A stretch of 64,000 nucleotides of DNA, from the NCBI RefSeq assembly GCF_021245805.1, contig NZ_JAJJNF010000008.1, forward strand, positions 62,001-126,000, written 5' to 3'. Under the pieces are notes generated by a model. That model did no database searches, was not told the origin of the DNA, and saw only the letters and a program-made list of their open reading frames with translations. The stretch's first letter is position 1; the number at the start of each line of letters is the position of its first letter. Below, piece after piece: positions 25,074 to 34,590 of the stretch. The position numbers and the translations under genes are program-made. Origin of the DNA: Mangrovimonas futianensis (GTDB lineage Bacteria; Bacteroidota; Bacteroidia; Flavobacteriales; Flavobacteriaceae).

Positions 25074-26036
25074 ATGAAAAAGATCATTTTATCCACTTTG
25101 TTGTGTTTAATCATAACTTCTTGTGCTACAATCTTAAAGAAGAAAACTTATGAGTTGTCTGTAAGTTCAGATGTGTCAGGCTCAAAAGTGAAAATATATG
25201 ATTCAATTTATCCTCTACCGGCAAATGTAGTTGTTGAAAGGTCTAAAGAGGATTTGAATTTGATATGGCTTACTTCAGATTCAATTCAAAAAGATTACCT
25301 GGTTAAAACATCACCTAACAGTACATTTCTGTTTGCTAATCTTTTGGGTTTTCATTTCATTCCAGTAACATATGGAATAGATTTTACGAACCAAAAACGA
25401 TTTTACTATGGGAAAGAAATTTTCTTAAGTTCACAAGATACCACTTATACAATATTCCCGCCTATAAGAGAAAAGGGAGTGAAAATTGCTAATTATTTTA
25501 AAAGAGAATTTCTTAGGACACCAGGTGATATGAATTTAGTGATATCTATCCCTTCCATAAATGGGTTTAATATGGATACAGAACAACATGGTGTTAGAGT
25601 GCAAACGGGGGTGTTTGGTTTTCGTACGGGGTTTGATTATTATTATAGAGAAGATAAATATTTTAATATGAGTCTGGCTTTCTCCTCAGGAAGATTATTA
25701 TTTTCAGATGAAAAATTGAATACATATTATTTGTCACTTACGGATAACAAAATTCTACATAGATTGAATGTAGGTTATGGTTTAAATTATAGTATAAATC
25801 GATGGAAATTTGAAGAATTTGATGAAGATGATCCAGATCCTTGGAATGGAGAAAAGTCCATCATTCATGCTGTTGGACTAATAGGCAATTGCTATTTAAA
25901 TTTCAATAGAATACTTAGCGCAGGAGTTATTTACAAACCAACATTTCTTCAAGTTTATCCTGAAACCAAGTTTCAATATGAACATTTAATTAGTATTGAT
26001 TTTCAGATTAAAATTCCTATTAAGAAGAATAAATAA
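25074..26036 (+). CDS. Hypothetical lipoprotein
   Basis: About 320 residues from the ATG at 25074; a TTG three codons earlier is less likely. The signal peptide MKKIILSTLLCLIITSCATI has a clear lipobox. The N-terminal third resembles a PEGA-like or carrier beta-domain, and the C-terminal ~150 residues alternate aromatic and polar residues (TGFDYYYREDKYFNMSLAFS, NVGYGLNYSINRW), compatible with outer-membrane beta-strands. I do not recognise the family. A strong palindromic terminator overlaps its stop codon. Confidence 0.7.
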   Translation: MKKIILSTLLCLIITSCATILKKKTYELSVSSDVSGSKVKIYDSIYPLPANVVVERSKEDLNLIWLTSDSIQKDYLVKTSPNSTFLFANLLGFHFIPVTYGIDFTNQKRFYYGKEIFLSSQDTTYTIFPPIREKGVKIANYFKREFLRTPGDMNLVISIPSINGFNMDTEQHGVRVQTGVFGFRTGFDYYYREDKYFNMSLAFSSGRLLFSDEKLNTYYLSLTDNKILHRLNVGYGLNYSINRWKFEEFDEDDPDPWNGEKSIIHAVGLIGNCYLNFNRILSAGVIYKPTFLQVYPETKFQYEHLISIDFQIKIPIKKNK

Positions 26037-26067
26037 AAAAGCCTGCTAGTACTAGCAGGCTTTTTTT
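26035..26067. terminator. Bidirectional terminator lipoprotein / glyA
   Basis: GCCTGCTAGT-ACTAGCAGGC is a perfect 20-base palindrome flanked by six A and seven T, between convergent genes. Confidence 0.92.
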
Positions 26068-26091
26068 ATGAATAGAATGATTTCTTTAAAA

Positions 26092-27366
26092 TTAGGAAGC
26101 AAACAATGGTAAGTCGCTCATCATGTCATTGACTTTAGAAGCGATTTCTTCCAACTTGGCTTCGTCTTGATAGTTTGTGATAACGTCATCAATTAAACCA
26201 ACGATGGTTTCCATATCTCCTTCTTTTAAACCTCTACTTGTAACGGCTGGTGTTCCCACACGAATTCCAGAAGTGACGAAAGGGGATTTGTCATCAAATG
26301 GTACCATGTTTTTGTTTACGGTAATATCTGCCTTAACCAAAGCCTCTTCAGCATCTTTTCCTGAAATATCCTTGTTTCTCAAATCGATTAACATCATGTG
26401 GTTATCGGTTCCATTAGAGATGATGTTATAACCTCTTTTAACAAAAGCGGCTGCCATGGCTTCGGCATTCTTTTTTACCTGTAAGGTATAAGTTAAAAAC
26501 TCATCAGTTAAAGCTTCACCAAAGGCAATAGCTTTAGCAGCAATAATGTGTTCTAATGGTCCACCTTGATTTCCTGGGAATACGGCTGAATCCAAAAGCG
26601 AAGACATTTTTCTTAAACTGCCATTTTTCAAGGTCAATCCAAATGGGTTGTCAAAATCTTTCCCCATCATAATCATACCACCACGAGGACCTCTCAAGGT
26701 TTTATGCGTAGTAGTTGTAACGATGTGACAATGTGGAAGCGGATCGCTCAAAATTCCTTTAGCAATCAATCCCGCAGGATGTGAAATATCAGCCATTAAA
26801 ATAGCGCCCACGCTATCAGCGATTTCTCTAAACTTCTTAAAGTCCATATCTCTAGAATAGGCAGAGGCTCCAGCTATAATCAATTTAGGTTGGTGCTCTT
26901 TGGCTGCCTTTTCAACATGGGCATAATCAATAATACCAGTTTCTTTATCTACACCATAGAAAACCGGATTATATAGTTTACCCGAAAAGTTTACGGGAGA
27001 CCCGTGGGTCAAGTGTCCACCATGAGAAAGATCAAATCCCAATATGGTATCACCTGGCTTCAAACAAGCAGCAAAAACTGCTGTATTGGCTTGACTTCCA
27101 GAGTGTGGTTGTACGTTTACATATTCGGCATTAAATAAAGCTTTGGCACGATCTATGGCGATTTGCTCAACTTCATCTACCACTTCACAGCCTCCATAGT
27201 AACGTTTTCCAGGATATCCCTCGGCATATTTGTTTGTCAACACAGAACCTGCAGCCTCCATCACTTGTGGGCTTACAAAGTTTTCTGATGCAATCAATTC
27301 TATACCATGTAATTGTCTTTCGTGTTCAGCTTCTATAAGCTCAAAGATTTGTTCGTCTCGTTGCAT
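26092..27366 (-). CDS. glyA: Serine hydroxymethyltransferase
   Basis: 424 residues. PLP enzyme converting serine and tetrahydrofolate to glycine and methylene-tetrahydrofolate, the main one-carbon source. Landmarks: IELIASENFVS (about 23-33), YAEGYPGKRYYGGCE, the PLP lysine in VTTTTHKTLRGPRGG (about 225-240), VFPGNQGGPLEH and GIRVGTPAVTSRGLK. A -7 type element lies 26-33 bases before the ATG. It is tail-to-tail with the lipoprotein gene. Confidence 0.97.
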   Translation of the reverse strand: MQRDEQIFELIEAEHERQLHGIELIASENFVSPQVMEAAGSVLTNKYAEGYPGKRYYGGCEVVDEVEQIAIDRAKALFNAEYVNVQPHSGSQANTAVFAACLKPGDTILGFDLSHGGHLTHGSPVNFSGKLYNPVFYGVDKETGIIDYAHVEKAAKEHQPKLIIAGASAYSRDMDFKKFREIADSVGAILMADISHPAGLIAKGILSDPLPHCHIVTTTTHKTLRGPRGGMIMMGKDFDNPFGLTLKNGSLRKMSSLLDSAVFPGNQGGPLEHIIAAKAIAFGEALTDEFLTYTLQVKKNAEAMAAAFVKRGYNIISNGTDNHMMLIDLRNKDISGKDAEEALVKADITVNKNMVPFDDKSPFVTSGIRVGTPAVTSRGLKEGDMETIVGLIDDVITNYQDEAKLEEIASKVNDMMSDLPLFAS

Positions 27367-27391
27367 TTTTTGTCTTTTGTTAAAAATCCCC

Positions 27392-27399
27392 CAAAAATA
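27392..27399 (-). promoter_or_regulatory. Candidate -7 element for glyA
   Basis: TATTTTTG on the minus strand fits TAnnTTTG; leader about 21 bases. The nearest upstream TTG is at 23-base spacing. Confidence 0.45.
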
Positions 27400-27565
27400 C
27401 TAAATCCATTAGTTTAATACACCAAAAAACATATATTTACTCACTCAATTTTTAACCGAGAAATTAACAATTTTCCTTGGTTTCTACTTTTAATTGAATT
27501 TGTCTACAAAATCAATTATTTTATGTAGGTTTACGAACATTTAACTAACAAAAAATAAATTTAAT

Positions 27566-28858
27566 ATGCCTTTATCAGCCAACAATCCTAATAGAAAATC
27601 TTGGTTGCATGTTGATAAGAATTCAGATTTCCCCATCCAAAACATTCCTTTTGGGGTGTTTTTAACGCGTGATGACATTATAACTATTGGAACCCGAATA
27701 GGTGATACCGCTATAGATTTAGGGGCTTTACACCAATTGGGGTATTTTGATGGAATCCCATTAACGGATGATATTTTTCTTCAAGATAGTTTGAACGATT
27801 TTATTGCGGATGGAAGAAAAACATGGAGAGCTGTTAGAAATCGAATTGCTGAGATTTTTGATGATGAAAATGATTCTTTAAAGAATAATAAAAAACACAA
27901 AGAGATTGTGTTGTTCCGTTTGGATGAAATTGAAATGCAATTGCCTGTGCAAGTAGGTGATTACACCGATTTTTATTCAAGTAAAGAGCATGCTACCAAC
28001 GTTGGGACCATGTTTAGAGGAGCAGACAATGCTTTAATGCCAAACTGGTTGCACATTCCAGTGGGATACCATGGTAGAAGTTCGTCTATCATCCCATCGG
28101 GAATTCCGGTGCACAGACCACAAGGCCAAACGATGCCAGAAGGTAGTGAAACGCCAGTTTTCGGACCTTCCAAATTAGTTGATTTTGAATTGGAAATGGC
28201 CTTTGTAACTACGGCGGCAAATGATATAGGAGAACCTATTCCTATTGAGGAAGCTGAAGAATATATTTTTGGTTTGGTCTTGTTTAATGACTGGTCGGCC
28301 AGAGATATTCAAAAATGGGAATACGTACCATTAGGACCATTCTTGGCTAAAAACTTTGCATCATCCATGTCACCATGGATTGTTACTTTGGATGCTTTAG
28401 AACCCTTTAGAGTGGAAGGACCTAAGCCCATTGCACCTCAGTTACCTTATTTGCAGTACAAAGGAAAGAAAAGCTATGACATTCAATTGGAAGTAGCTAT
28501 CAAACCTAAAAAGGCAAAAGAAACCATTGTAAGCCGTTCCAATTTCAAGTATATGTATTGGACCATGGTACAGCAATTGGCACATCATACCGTGAACGGT
28601 TGCCCGGTGAATTCAGGAGATTTAATGGGAAGTGGAACCATTTCTGGACCAACCGAAGATTCTTATGGATCGATGTTGGAATTAACCTGGAGAGGAACCA
28701 AACCGATTACCATGGAAGATGGCTCAGAACGTAAGTTTATCAATGATAACGATACGGTGATCATGAGAGGACATTGTGAAAAAAATGGTGTTAGAATAGG
28801 TTTTGGAGAAGTATCAACCCAACTGCTACCCGTTTTTAATCCGAAGAAACACAAATAA
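27566..28858 (+). CDS. fahA: Fumarylacetoacetase
   Basis: 430 residues. It carries out the last step of tyrosine/homogentisate degradation, splitting fumarylacetoacetate to fumarate and acetoacetate. Landmarks: DFYSSKEHATNVGTMFRG (metal and catalytic His region), HIPVGYHGRSSSIIPSG, the metal-binding VDFELEMAFV, FNDWSARDIQKWEYVPLGPF, and NSGDLMGSGTISGPT. Other tyrosine-degradation genes are not next to it here. A strong terminator follows, so it is monocistronic. Confidence 0.95.
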   Translation: MPLSANNPNRKSWLHVDKNSDFPIQNIPFGVFLTRDDIITIGTRIGDTAIDLGALHQLGYFDGIPLTDDIFLQDSLNDFIADGRKTWRAVRNRIAEIFDDENDSLKNNKKHKEIVLFRLDEIEMQLPVQVGDYTDFYSSKEHATNVGTMFRGADNALMPNWLHIPVGYHGRSSSIIPSGIPVHRPQGQTMPEGSETPVFGPSKLVDFELEMAFVTTAANDIGEPIPIEEAEEYIFGLVLFNDWSARDIQKWEYVPLGPFLAKNFASSMSPWIVTLDALEPFRVEGPKPIAPQLPYLQYKGKKSYDIQLEVAIKPKKAKETIVSRSNFKYMYWTMVQQLAHHTVNGCPVNSGDLMGSGTISGPTEDSYGSMLELTWRGTKPITMEDGSERKFINDNDTVIMRGHCEKNGVRIGFGEVSTQLLPVFNPKKHK

Positions 28859-28883
28859 GATTATATTGATTTTATAATAAAAT

Positions 28884-28915
28884 AAAAGGTGCTCAAATTT
28901 TGAGCACCTTTTTTT
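28884..28915 (+). terminator. Intrinsic terminator of fahA
   Basis: AAAAGGTGCTCAAA / TTTGAGCACCTTTT stem with a T-run, 25 bases after the stop. Confidence 0.9.
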
Positions 28916-28991
28916 ATTTCAATCTAAGGGTCGTGAGGTTAAATCTATGATTTTAGATCCACGCTATAGGTTTATATATTTGACCAAAGAT

Positions 28992-29573
28992 TTATTTTCT
29001 TTTCCGTGTTATAATCGTATCAATGGTTATAGTATTATCTACTTGGAAATCATATTTGTCGTATACAATTATTAATTCATCATCGTTAATTTTGGGGTAA
29101 CTGATAGAATGAATATGTATGTCATCATGAAAATCTATATCGCTTAACTTCTCTTCAATTAGCCATAAATGTTTTTCAGTAATTTCATAAGGACAGCACG
29201 GTCCCATAAACCCTTGAAATTTTTGATATACAGTAAAGTTTTTGGATATAGTTACAATTTGGTTCGGGTAAATAGGATAAAGAATTACCGCACTAATTAG
29301 GGCTAAAAATATTCCACCAAATAACCAAAAAAATAAAGTCAAAAGTGGTGTAATGAAATAATAACCATAATAAATTCCAATTCTTTTGAAAGGTTTTAGA
29401 TTCCACAAAAATAGAGTAAGTCCGCTTGTAAATATTAAAAGGGTAATAATATAGGCTAACTTGTAATTTAGGCTAAATTCAAATATGTTTTTTGAAATCC
29501 AATTTATTATTCCAATTCCCAAAAGGAAGAAATGAGACCTCGTAAGAATAATTTTAATTTTGGGATACGTCAT
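28992..29573 (-). CDS. Hypothetical membrane protein
   Basis: 193 residues, family not recognised. Three or four hydrophobic segments fill the first ~110 residues (FFLLGIGIINWI, LAYIITLLIFTSGLTLFLW, YFITPLLTLFFWLFGGIFLA). A polar C-terminal domain of about 80 residues follows, with GPCCPY and acidic stretches. The paired cysteines in GPCCPY are the only notable motif. Codon use looks like the neighbours. No close operon partner. Confidence 0.6.
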   Translation of the reverse strand: MTYPKIKIILTRSHFFLLGIGIINWISKNIFEFSLNYKLAYIITLLIFTSGLTLFLWNLKPFKRIGIYYGYYFITPLLTLFFWLFGGIFLALISAVILYPIYPNQIVTISKNFTVYQKFQGFMGPCCPYEITEKHLWLIEEKLSDIDFHDDIHIHSISYPKINDDELIIVYDKYDFQVDNTITIDTIITRKRK

Positions 29574-29726
29574 ATTATGACCATCTTTTCATTTTGGAAT
29601 AAATATATCCCTTTTTTCTAAGCCTGTTTGTATTAGGTTGGCTAATGTCGTGGATTTAAGATGTCAATCTATACGATTGTTGTTATATATTAACAGCAAT
29701 ATGCCATAGACGGTTTTGTTATCACC

Positions 29727-30686
29727 TTAATTCTTTAAAAATTCTAGCATTTTTTTATTCACAATTTCTGCCTGATCTATAGATAAAAAATGTCCGGCAT
29801 TTTGAATTATTTCACCTGTTCCTTTTGGTAGCATTTGGGCGATTTCAACGGTTCTCTCTCCGTTAATCACATCGTCGTCTCCTATTAACACTAATACGGG
29901 CATTTGTAATGATTTTAATTCGTCATTTGAAAAAGGTTGCATACTCGTTATAAACTTGTTTTCAGATTCTTTTTCTAAACCTAATTTGTACTGCTTTAAA
30001 TAGATGTCACTTATTTGATCTACCTTGGTAGACATGCTTTCTATAGTTTGTTCGATTTGCTTTTCTTCGGAAGAAAATAAGGAGACCAAATTTTTAAATA
30101 AATCCATACTGGGTCTAATCCATGTAAATGTTTGCGCCGGACTTAATAATATTAAACTTTTAACGTTGTTGTTTTTGTTTAAGGCGATGGTAACAGCCAA
30201 CCAGCCACCTCGAGAAGCACCGATTAAATGATAACTGTCCAATTCTAAAGTAGCTATTACTTCCTCATACCAATCGGTGACATTTTCTACGCTTTCAATA
30301 TCCCTTTCTAAGTTTGATTTTCCGGGTTCCAAAATAAAATCAATAGCAAACACCCTATGGTTTTTACTAAGAGTCTCTATATTTGGATACCACATAGTGG
30401 AACTTGCATTCATTCCATGCAGTAACACTACAGGTTCTGCATTTTTAGGTCCGCTTACAATAACATGTGCAGTACCATAAGTGGTTGAGATATACAATTC
30501 CTCAAAAGAGACCTGCCATAAATTTAAGGTTTCGTCATACGCTTTAAAGTAAGCTTCATTTAAGGCAGTTGGCTTTGAAATATATTCTGGCTCTTTTCTG
30601 TACTCCGCATATTTGTCGGTACAATTAATAAATAGCAGGATTGGAGCAAGCCATAAAAACAATCTTTTAGGGGAGATTTTATACAT
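29727..30686 (-). CDS. Alpha/beta hydrolase, probable lipoprotein
   Basis: 319 residues. The N-terminal hydrophobic stretch ends LFINCTDKY, a plausible lipobox. The alpha/beta-hydrolase fold shows VVLLHGMNASSTMWY (oxyanion region), the nucleophile elbow LIGASRGGW (Ser), the acid in VLIGDDDVINGE and the catalytic His in NAGHFLSIDQ. Substrate unknown. It follows the photolyase gene with a gap of about 100 bases that carries two TGTTTAA half-elements (30714-30720, 30722-30728), so membership of the light-related region is possible but unproven. Confidence 0.82.
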   Translation of the reverse strand: MYKISPKRLFLWLAPILLFINCTDKYAEYRKEPEYISKPTALNEAYFKAYDETLNLWQVSFEELYISTTYGTAHVIVSGPKNAEPVVLLHGMNASSTMWYPNIETLSKNHRVFAIDFILEPGKSNLERDIESVENVTDWYEEVIATLELDSYHLIGASRGGWLAVTIALNKNNNVKSLILLSPAQTFTWIRPSMDLFKNLVSLFSSEEKQIEQTIESMSTKVDQISDIYLKQYKLGLEKESENKFITSMQPFSNDELKSLQMPVLVLIGDDDVINGERTVEIAQMLPKGTGEIIQNAGHFLSIDQAEIVNKKMLEFLKN

Positions 30687-30790
30687 GGTTATATTGTATT
30701 GTGTACTGTTTTTTGTTTAAATGTTTAAAGAAGGAGTTGGTTATTTTATCGATTTGGTGGATTTGAATTAAGTGAGTTTTCCTAAAGAAA

Positions 30791-32092
30791 CTAATCCAAA
30801 GCCGCTTTATAGGTTTTTAAACACCGCTCTCTAGCTTCTTTGTGGTGTACAATCTGGCGGTAGCTTAGTTCTTGGTATTCAGGGACCCATTTTTTGATAT
30901 ACTTGTGGTCTTTGTCAAATTTTTCAATTTGTGTGGTAGGATTAAAAATCCTAAAATAAGGAGCAGCATCCACACCAGAACCAGCCACCCATTGCCAGTT
31001 GCCCACATTGCTTGCCATCTCATAATCATGCAGTTTTTCTGCAAAATAGGCTTCGCCCCAACGCCAGTCTATTAAAAGATGTTTGCACAAAAAGCTGCCA
31101 ACCACCATGCGCACCCGGTTGTGCATGTATCCTGTTTCATTCAGTTGGCGCATCCCGGCATCCACTAAAGGATATCCCGTTTTTCCGGCGCACCAAGCTT
31201 TAAATTCCTCTTCGTTATTCCGCCATTGGATTCGGTCATATTTTGACTTAAAACTTTCATGAACCGTATGTGGAAAGTGCCATAAAATCTGCATGAAAAA
31301 TTCCCTCCAGATTAGTTCCTGCCAAAAGGTTTCGTTTTTGTCTGCAATAGCTTTTTTAACCATTTTCCGAATACTTACCGTTCCAAAACGTAAGTGGGGA
31401 CCCAACCTAGATGTACCATCAACAGCAGGAAAATTTCTGGTGTCTTTATAGTCATGAATTAGAGTAGGGGTGACATCATAATCTTCAATAGTTTGTGAAG
31501 ATTTTTCAAATCCCAAATCTTTTAAATCCAAATTAGGCAACCGTGTATTTTTTATCAGATTATCCAAATAGGAATTGGTGTAATAAATATTTAAATCAGT
31601 GGTTTTAAATTTGGCCTTCCACGTCTTCATATAAGGGGTATAAACCACATAGGGATTGCCATTATCCTTTACCACTTCGTCTTTTTCAAAAATGACTTGG
31701 TCTTTAAATGTTTTAAACTGGATGTCCTTTTGAGAAAGTAAGTTTTTGATGGCATCATCCCGTTCTTTGGCATAAGGCTCATAATCATGATTGGTGAAAA
31801 CGGCACTTATTTCATATGTTGCACTAAGGTCTTCAAAAACGTCCTCTGGCGTACCTTGGAAGATGGCAATGGAACTGTCATGTTCCTTTTGCAATTCCTT
31901 TCTAAGTTTCTGAAGCGTTTCAAAAATGAAGGTAACTCGCGCATCATCCTTAGGCAAACCTTCAAGAATCTGCGTGTCAAAGATGAAAATGGGTAAGACA
32001 GGAAGCTCACTTTTTAAGGCATGATAGAATCCCAAATTGTCATCAAGCCTTAAATCTCTTCTAAACCAAAATAAGTTGATGGGTTCTTTCAT
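30791..32092 (-). CDS. phr: Deoxyribodipyrimidine photolyase (class I type)
   Basis: 433 residues. It repairs UV-induced pyrimidine dimers in DNA with blue or near-UV light. The N-terminal antenna domain starts NLFWFRRDLRLDDNLGFYHA. The FAD-binding domain has GTSRLGPHLRFGTVS, FWQELIWREFFMQIL, GMRQLNETGYMHNRVRMVV, IDWRWGEAYFAEKL and NVGNWQWVAGSGVDAAPYFR; the last two contribute FAD contacts and the electron-transfer tryptophans. Its start overlaps the SRPBCC stop by 4 bases (ATGA). Third photolyase-family gene in 12 kb. Confidence 0.93.
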   Translation of the reverse strand: MKEPINLFWFRRDLRLDDNLGFYHALKSELPVLPIFIFDTQILEGLPKDDARVTFIFETLQKLRKELQKEHDSSIAIFQGTPEDVFEDLSATYEISAVFTNHDYEPYAKERDDAIKNLLSQKDIQFKTFKDQVIFEKDEVVKDNGNPYVVYTPYMKTWKAKFKTTDLNIYYTNSYLDNLIKNTRLPNLDLKDLGFEKSSQTIEDYDVTPTLIHDYKDTRNFPAVDGTSRLGPHLRFGTVSIRKMVKKAIADKNETFWQELIWREFFMQILWHFPHTVHESFKSKYDRIQWRNNEEEFKAWCAGKTGYPLVDAGMRQLNETGYMHNRVRMVVGSFLCKHLLIDWRWGEAYFAEKLHDYEMASNVGNWQWVAGSGVDAAPYFRIFNPTTQIEKFDKDHKYIKKWVPEYQELSYRQIVHHKEARERCLKTYKAALD

Positions 32093-32559
32093 GGTTTTTT
32101 GTATGCTCCAAAAAGTTCGACAAGTTTGTTTTTTCGATATTCAAAAATTTCTTCCAATTTGGGACGTACCATAATGGGATGGGTCCATTGACCAAAGATG
32201 CCAAAAGGAATTTTATAATCAATCAAGTCTTCCATTTCAACTCCACCAGGAATGGGTTTTATGAAATGTTTGTGATGCCATAGTGCATAAGGGCCAAACC
32301 GTTGTTCATCAACAAAATATTCGTAATCTTTCACATGGGTGATTTCTGTAACCCATTTGGTTTTTATGCCCATAACGGGCGTTACAATGTATTGAATGAT
32401 CTGTCCTGGATACATGTCTTTATCCGCACCAGAAAGAATATGAAACCCCATATAATCGGGTGTAATCACTTTTAAATTCCTTGGATTGGATAAAAAATCC
32501 CAAGCTTCTTCTATAGAAATAGGTAATTTCTGAAATTTATGTAATTGGTATAAGGCCAT
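32089..32559 (-). CDS. SRPBCC (START-like) ligand-binding protein
   Basis: 156 residues from the ATG at 32559, chosen because it starts 2 bases after the TspO stop. It resembles cell-division-inhibitor/SulA-misnamed SRPBCC proteins: LPISIEEAWDFLSNPRNLKV, then GPYALWHHKHFIKPIPGGVE and DLIDYKIPFG. The fold is a helix-grip cavity that binds a hydrophobic ligand. Family members often sit next to photolyases, but the ligand is unknown. It overlaps the photolyase start by 4 bases, so the two are translationally coupled. Confidence 0.85.
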   Translation of the reverse strand: MALYQLHKFQKLPISIEEAWDFLSNPRNLKVITPDYMGFHILSGADKDMYPGQIIQYIVTPVMGIKTKWVTEITHVKDYEYFVDEQRFGPYALWHHKHFIKPIPGGVEMEDLIDYKIPFGIFGQWTHPIMVRPKLEEIFEYRKNKLVELFGAYKKP

Positions 32560-32561
32560 TT

Positions 32562-33026
32562 TTAATTTTCCAAAAAGATATAGGCGTTTAAAGAAATGGC
32601 TACAATGAGCCATAATAAATAGGGCATTAATAGAAAACGGGCTTTTCTCATGTTTTCAATTCTGAATTTGAAAAAGAGATAAGTGATAATTAAAAATAGA
32701 ATGGAAATAACTACCAGTCCCCAAAAGATCAAATGTTGGTTAAAAAATACATAGTTCCAACTGACATTGAAAATGACCTGGAAGATAAAAATTCCTCGCA
32801 AAGGCCAAGAGTCATGATCTTTGAATAAAAATGCCAGATAGATTGAAAAACAAATCATTATTAAGGTCCAAGCAAAACCGAAAACCCAACCAGCGGGGGT
32901 CCAAGGCGCTTTGTTGAGATCCATGTACCACAAGGATTGCGGACCATTATCCATTAACCAACTACCTAAAGCAAGACTAGCAAAGTTGATCAAGAGAAAT
33001 AATAAGATGAGTTTTAAAATTTTCAT
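32562..33026 (-). CDS. tspO: TspO/MBR family membrane protein
   Basis: 154 residues with five hydrophobic segments. The TspO signature is seen in PWTPAGWVFGFAWTLIMICF (about 41-60), and NVSWNYVFFNQH (about 88-99) adds the conserved Asn/Trp region. TspO proteins bind porphyrins and other ligands and are linked to light and oxygen stress responses in several bacteria. The start overlaps the upstream glutathione peroxidase stop by 4 bases; the SRPBCC gene starts 2 bases after its stop. The coupling places it firmly in the gpx-tspO-SRPBCC-phr unit. Confidence 0.9.
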   Translation of the reverse strand: MKILKLILLFLLINFASLALGSWLMDNGPQSLWYMDLNKAPWTPAGWVFGFAWTLIMICFSIYLAFLFKDHDSWPLRGIFIFQVIFNVSWNYVFFNQHLIFWGLVVISILFLIITYLFFKFRIENMRKARFLLMPYLLWLIVAISLNAYIFLEN

Positions 33027-33568
33027 TCTACATATTTGGTTATTTTACTGCTCATTGGCTTGGTAATGGAGTACCAAACATCTACAAAATGGCCATTCTC
33101 ATCAACCATATATTTTTGAAAGTTCCATTTGACAGAGGAGCTTTTTACACCATTTATATCTTTGTCTGTGAGCCATTTGTATAAAGGATGCTGATTTTCG
33201 CCTTTAACATCAATTTTTTCTGTCATTAAAAAATCCACTCCATAATTTTTTTGGCAAAAGCTTTGAATTTCTGAAGCGCTTCCAGGTTCTTGACCTCCAA
33301 ATTGATTACAAGGCAGACCAATGATGACCAATTTGTCTTGGTATTTTTTATGCAGCTCTTCAAGTTCAGCATACTGTGGTGTAAAACCACATTCGGATGC
33401 CGTATTTACAAATAGTAATTTCTTGCCTTTAAATTGACCCAAATCGATAGGGTCTCCAGAAAGGCTATTTATTGCGATATCATAAATGGACTCTTTTGGC
33501 TCATTTTGAGCTTTTGTTTTACAATTAAAAAACATAGTAAATGCGATAATTAAAGTGAGATATTTCAT
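33023..33568 (-). CDS. Glutathione peroxidase family protein (Cys type), exported
   Basis: 181 residues. The N-terminus MKYLTLIIAFTMFFNCKTKA has a plausible lipobox (Cys16), so the enzyme is likely periplasmic. The catalytic residue is a cysteine, not selenocysteine, in NTASECGFTPQY (Cys60). The catalytic Gln in LPCNQFGGQEPG and the Trp/Asn in VKWNFQKY complete the tetrad. It reduces peroxides, probably with thioredoxin as donor. It heads the gpx-tspO-SRPBCC-phr unit; two TGTTTAA half-elements (33573-33579, 33626-33632) lie upstream. Confidence 0.9.
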   Translation of the reverse strand: MKYLTLIIAFTMFFNCKTKAQNEPKESIYDIAINSLSGDPIDLGQFKGKKLLFVNTASECGFTPQYAELEELHKKYQDKLVIIGLPCNQFGGQEPGSASEIQSFCQKNYGVDFLMTEKIDVKGENQHPLYKWLTDKDINGVKSSSVKWNFQKYMVDENGHFVDVWYSITKPMSSKITKYVE

Positions 33569-33651
33569 TCGTTGTTTAATACTGTTTTAGATTTTTACTT
33601 CTTATAAATTTAATCCTAAATTCATTGTTTAACCATCTTTTTAAGATTAAT

Positions 33652-34590
33652 TTATTCTTTTATTTGAGTTTTTTCATCAAATTCATTCATAACAGAAACT
33701 CTTGTTTTTGGTAAGCTTTCGGGATAATTTTTTTGAATGAATTTAATCAATCCTTCTCTTACATAAACTCGTAGATCCCATGCTTGAGGTGAATTTCTGG
33801 CACTCATTAAAGCCCTGATTTCTACAGTACGCTCTTTTGAATCGGTTACCTGAAGAACATTCACCTGTTTGTCCCATAATTCTGTGGATTCCAAAAGTCT
33901 TGTGAGTTCCTCTCTCAAAGCATCAAAATCTACATTATAATCGGTGTATATAAAGACGGTGCCAAGAATTTCTGAGGTGGTACGTGTCCAATTTTGAAAG
34001 GGTTTTTCAATAAAATAGGTGGTGGGTAAAACCAATCTCCGTTTATCCCAAATTCTTACAACGACAAACGTAAGTGTGATTTCTTCAACCCAACCCCATT
34101 CACCTTCCACAACCAAAACATCATCCAAACGAATAGGCTGGGAAATGGCAATTTGCATTCCCGCCAATATAGTGGCAATAGCTTTTTGAGCCGCAAAACC
34201 CACAATTATTCCTGCAATACCTGCCGAGGCAAAAACGCTAACTCCAAATTTCCTCACGCTATCAAATAACATTAAACTCAAACCAATAGCTATGATAAGA
34301 ATGATGAAAATGATAACTCTTTCGAGAACATTAAATTGCGTATATAACTTTCGGGCTCTTAGGTTGTTTTCACTGGAAATATCATACTTTGTTAAGTACT
34401 TCTTTTTTGCAACTTTAATCGTTACTATGATAGCCCAAGTGATCGCTAGAATGATCATGATGGAGCTTACTTTTTCAATAACCAATTTGGCTTTTTCCAA
34501 ATCATTAACGTATGGAAGCACTAATTTTGGAAGAAAGAAAGCTGCCAACAGAATAAGAACCGGAGCAATGTAACGTTTTATAAAAGTCAT
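33652..34590 (-). CDS. MscS family mechanosensitive channel
   Basis: 312 residues from the ATG at 34590; a TTG at 34626 would add 12 residues of poor quality. Two or three N-terminal helices (APVLILLAAFFLPK, IMIILAITWAIIVTIKVA, VIIFIILIIAIGLSLMLF) precede the pore-lining segment FASAGIAGIIVGFAAQKAIA. The MscS beta-domain (VLVVEGEWGWVEEITLTFVV) and cytosolic domain follow. It releases solutes under membrane tension. It lies 88 bases after folE, same strand. Confidence 0.88.
   Translation of the reverse strand: MTFIKRYIAPVLILLAAFFLPKLVLPYVNDLEKAKLVIEKVSSIMIILAITWAIIVTIKVAKKKYLTKYDISSENNLRARKLYTQFNVLERVIIFIILIIAIGLSLMLFDSVRKFGVSVFASAGIAGIIVGFAAQKAIATILAGMQIAISQPIRLDDVLVVEGEWGWVEEITLTFVVVRIWDKRRLVLPTTYFIEKPFQNWTRTTSEILGTVFIYTDYNVDFDALREELTRLLESTELWDKQVNVLQVTDSKERTVEIRALMSARNSPQAWDLRVYVREGLIKFIQKNYPESLPKTRVSVMNEFDEKTQIKE

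Noticed and set aside
29671..29700. Imperfect hairpin (ATTGTTGTTA / TTAACAGCAAT) after the unknown membrane protein region
   Set aside because: Contains a mismatch or G-U pair, is AT-rich and lacks a T-run; not convincing as a terminator.
32560..32613. Extended start of the SRPBCC protein into the tspO gene
   Set aside because: The ATG at 32559 lies 2 bases after the tspO stop and begins the conserved domain properly.
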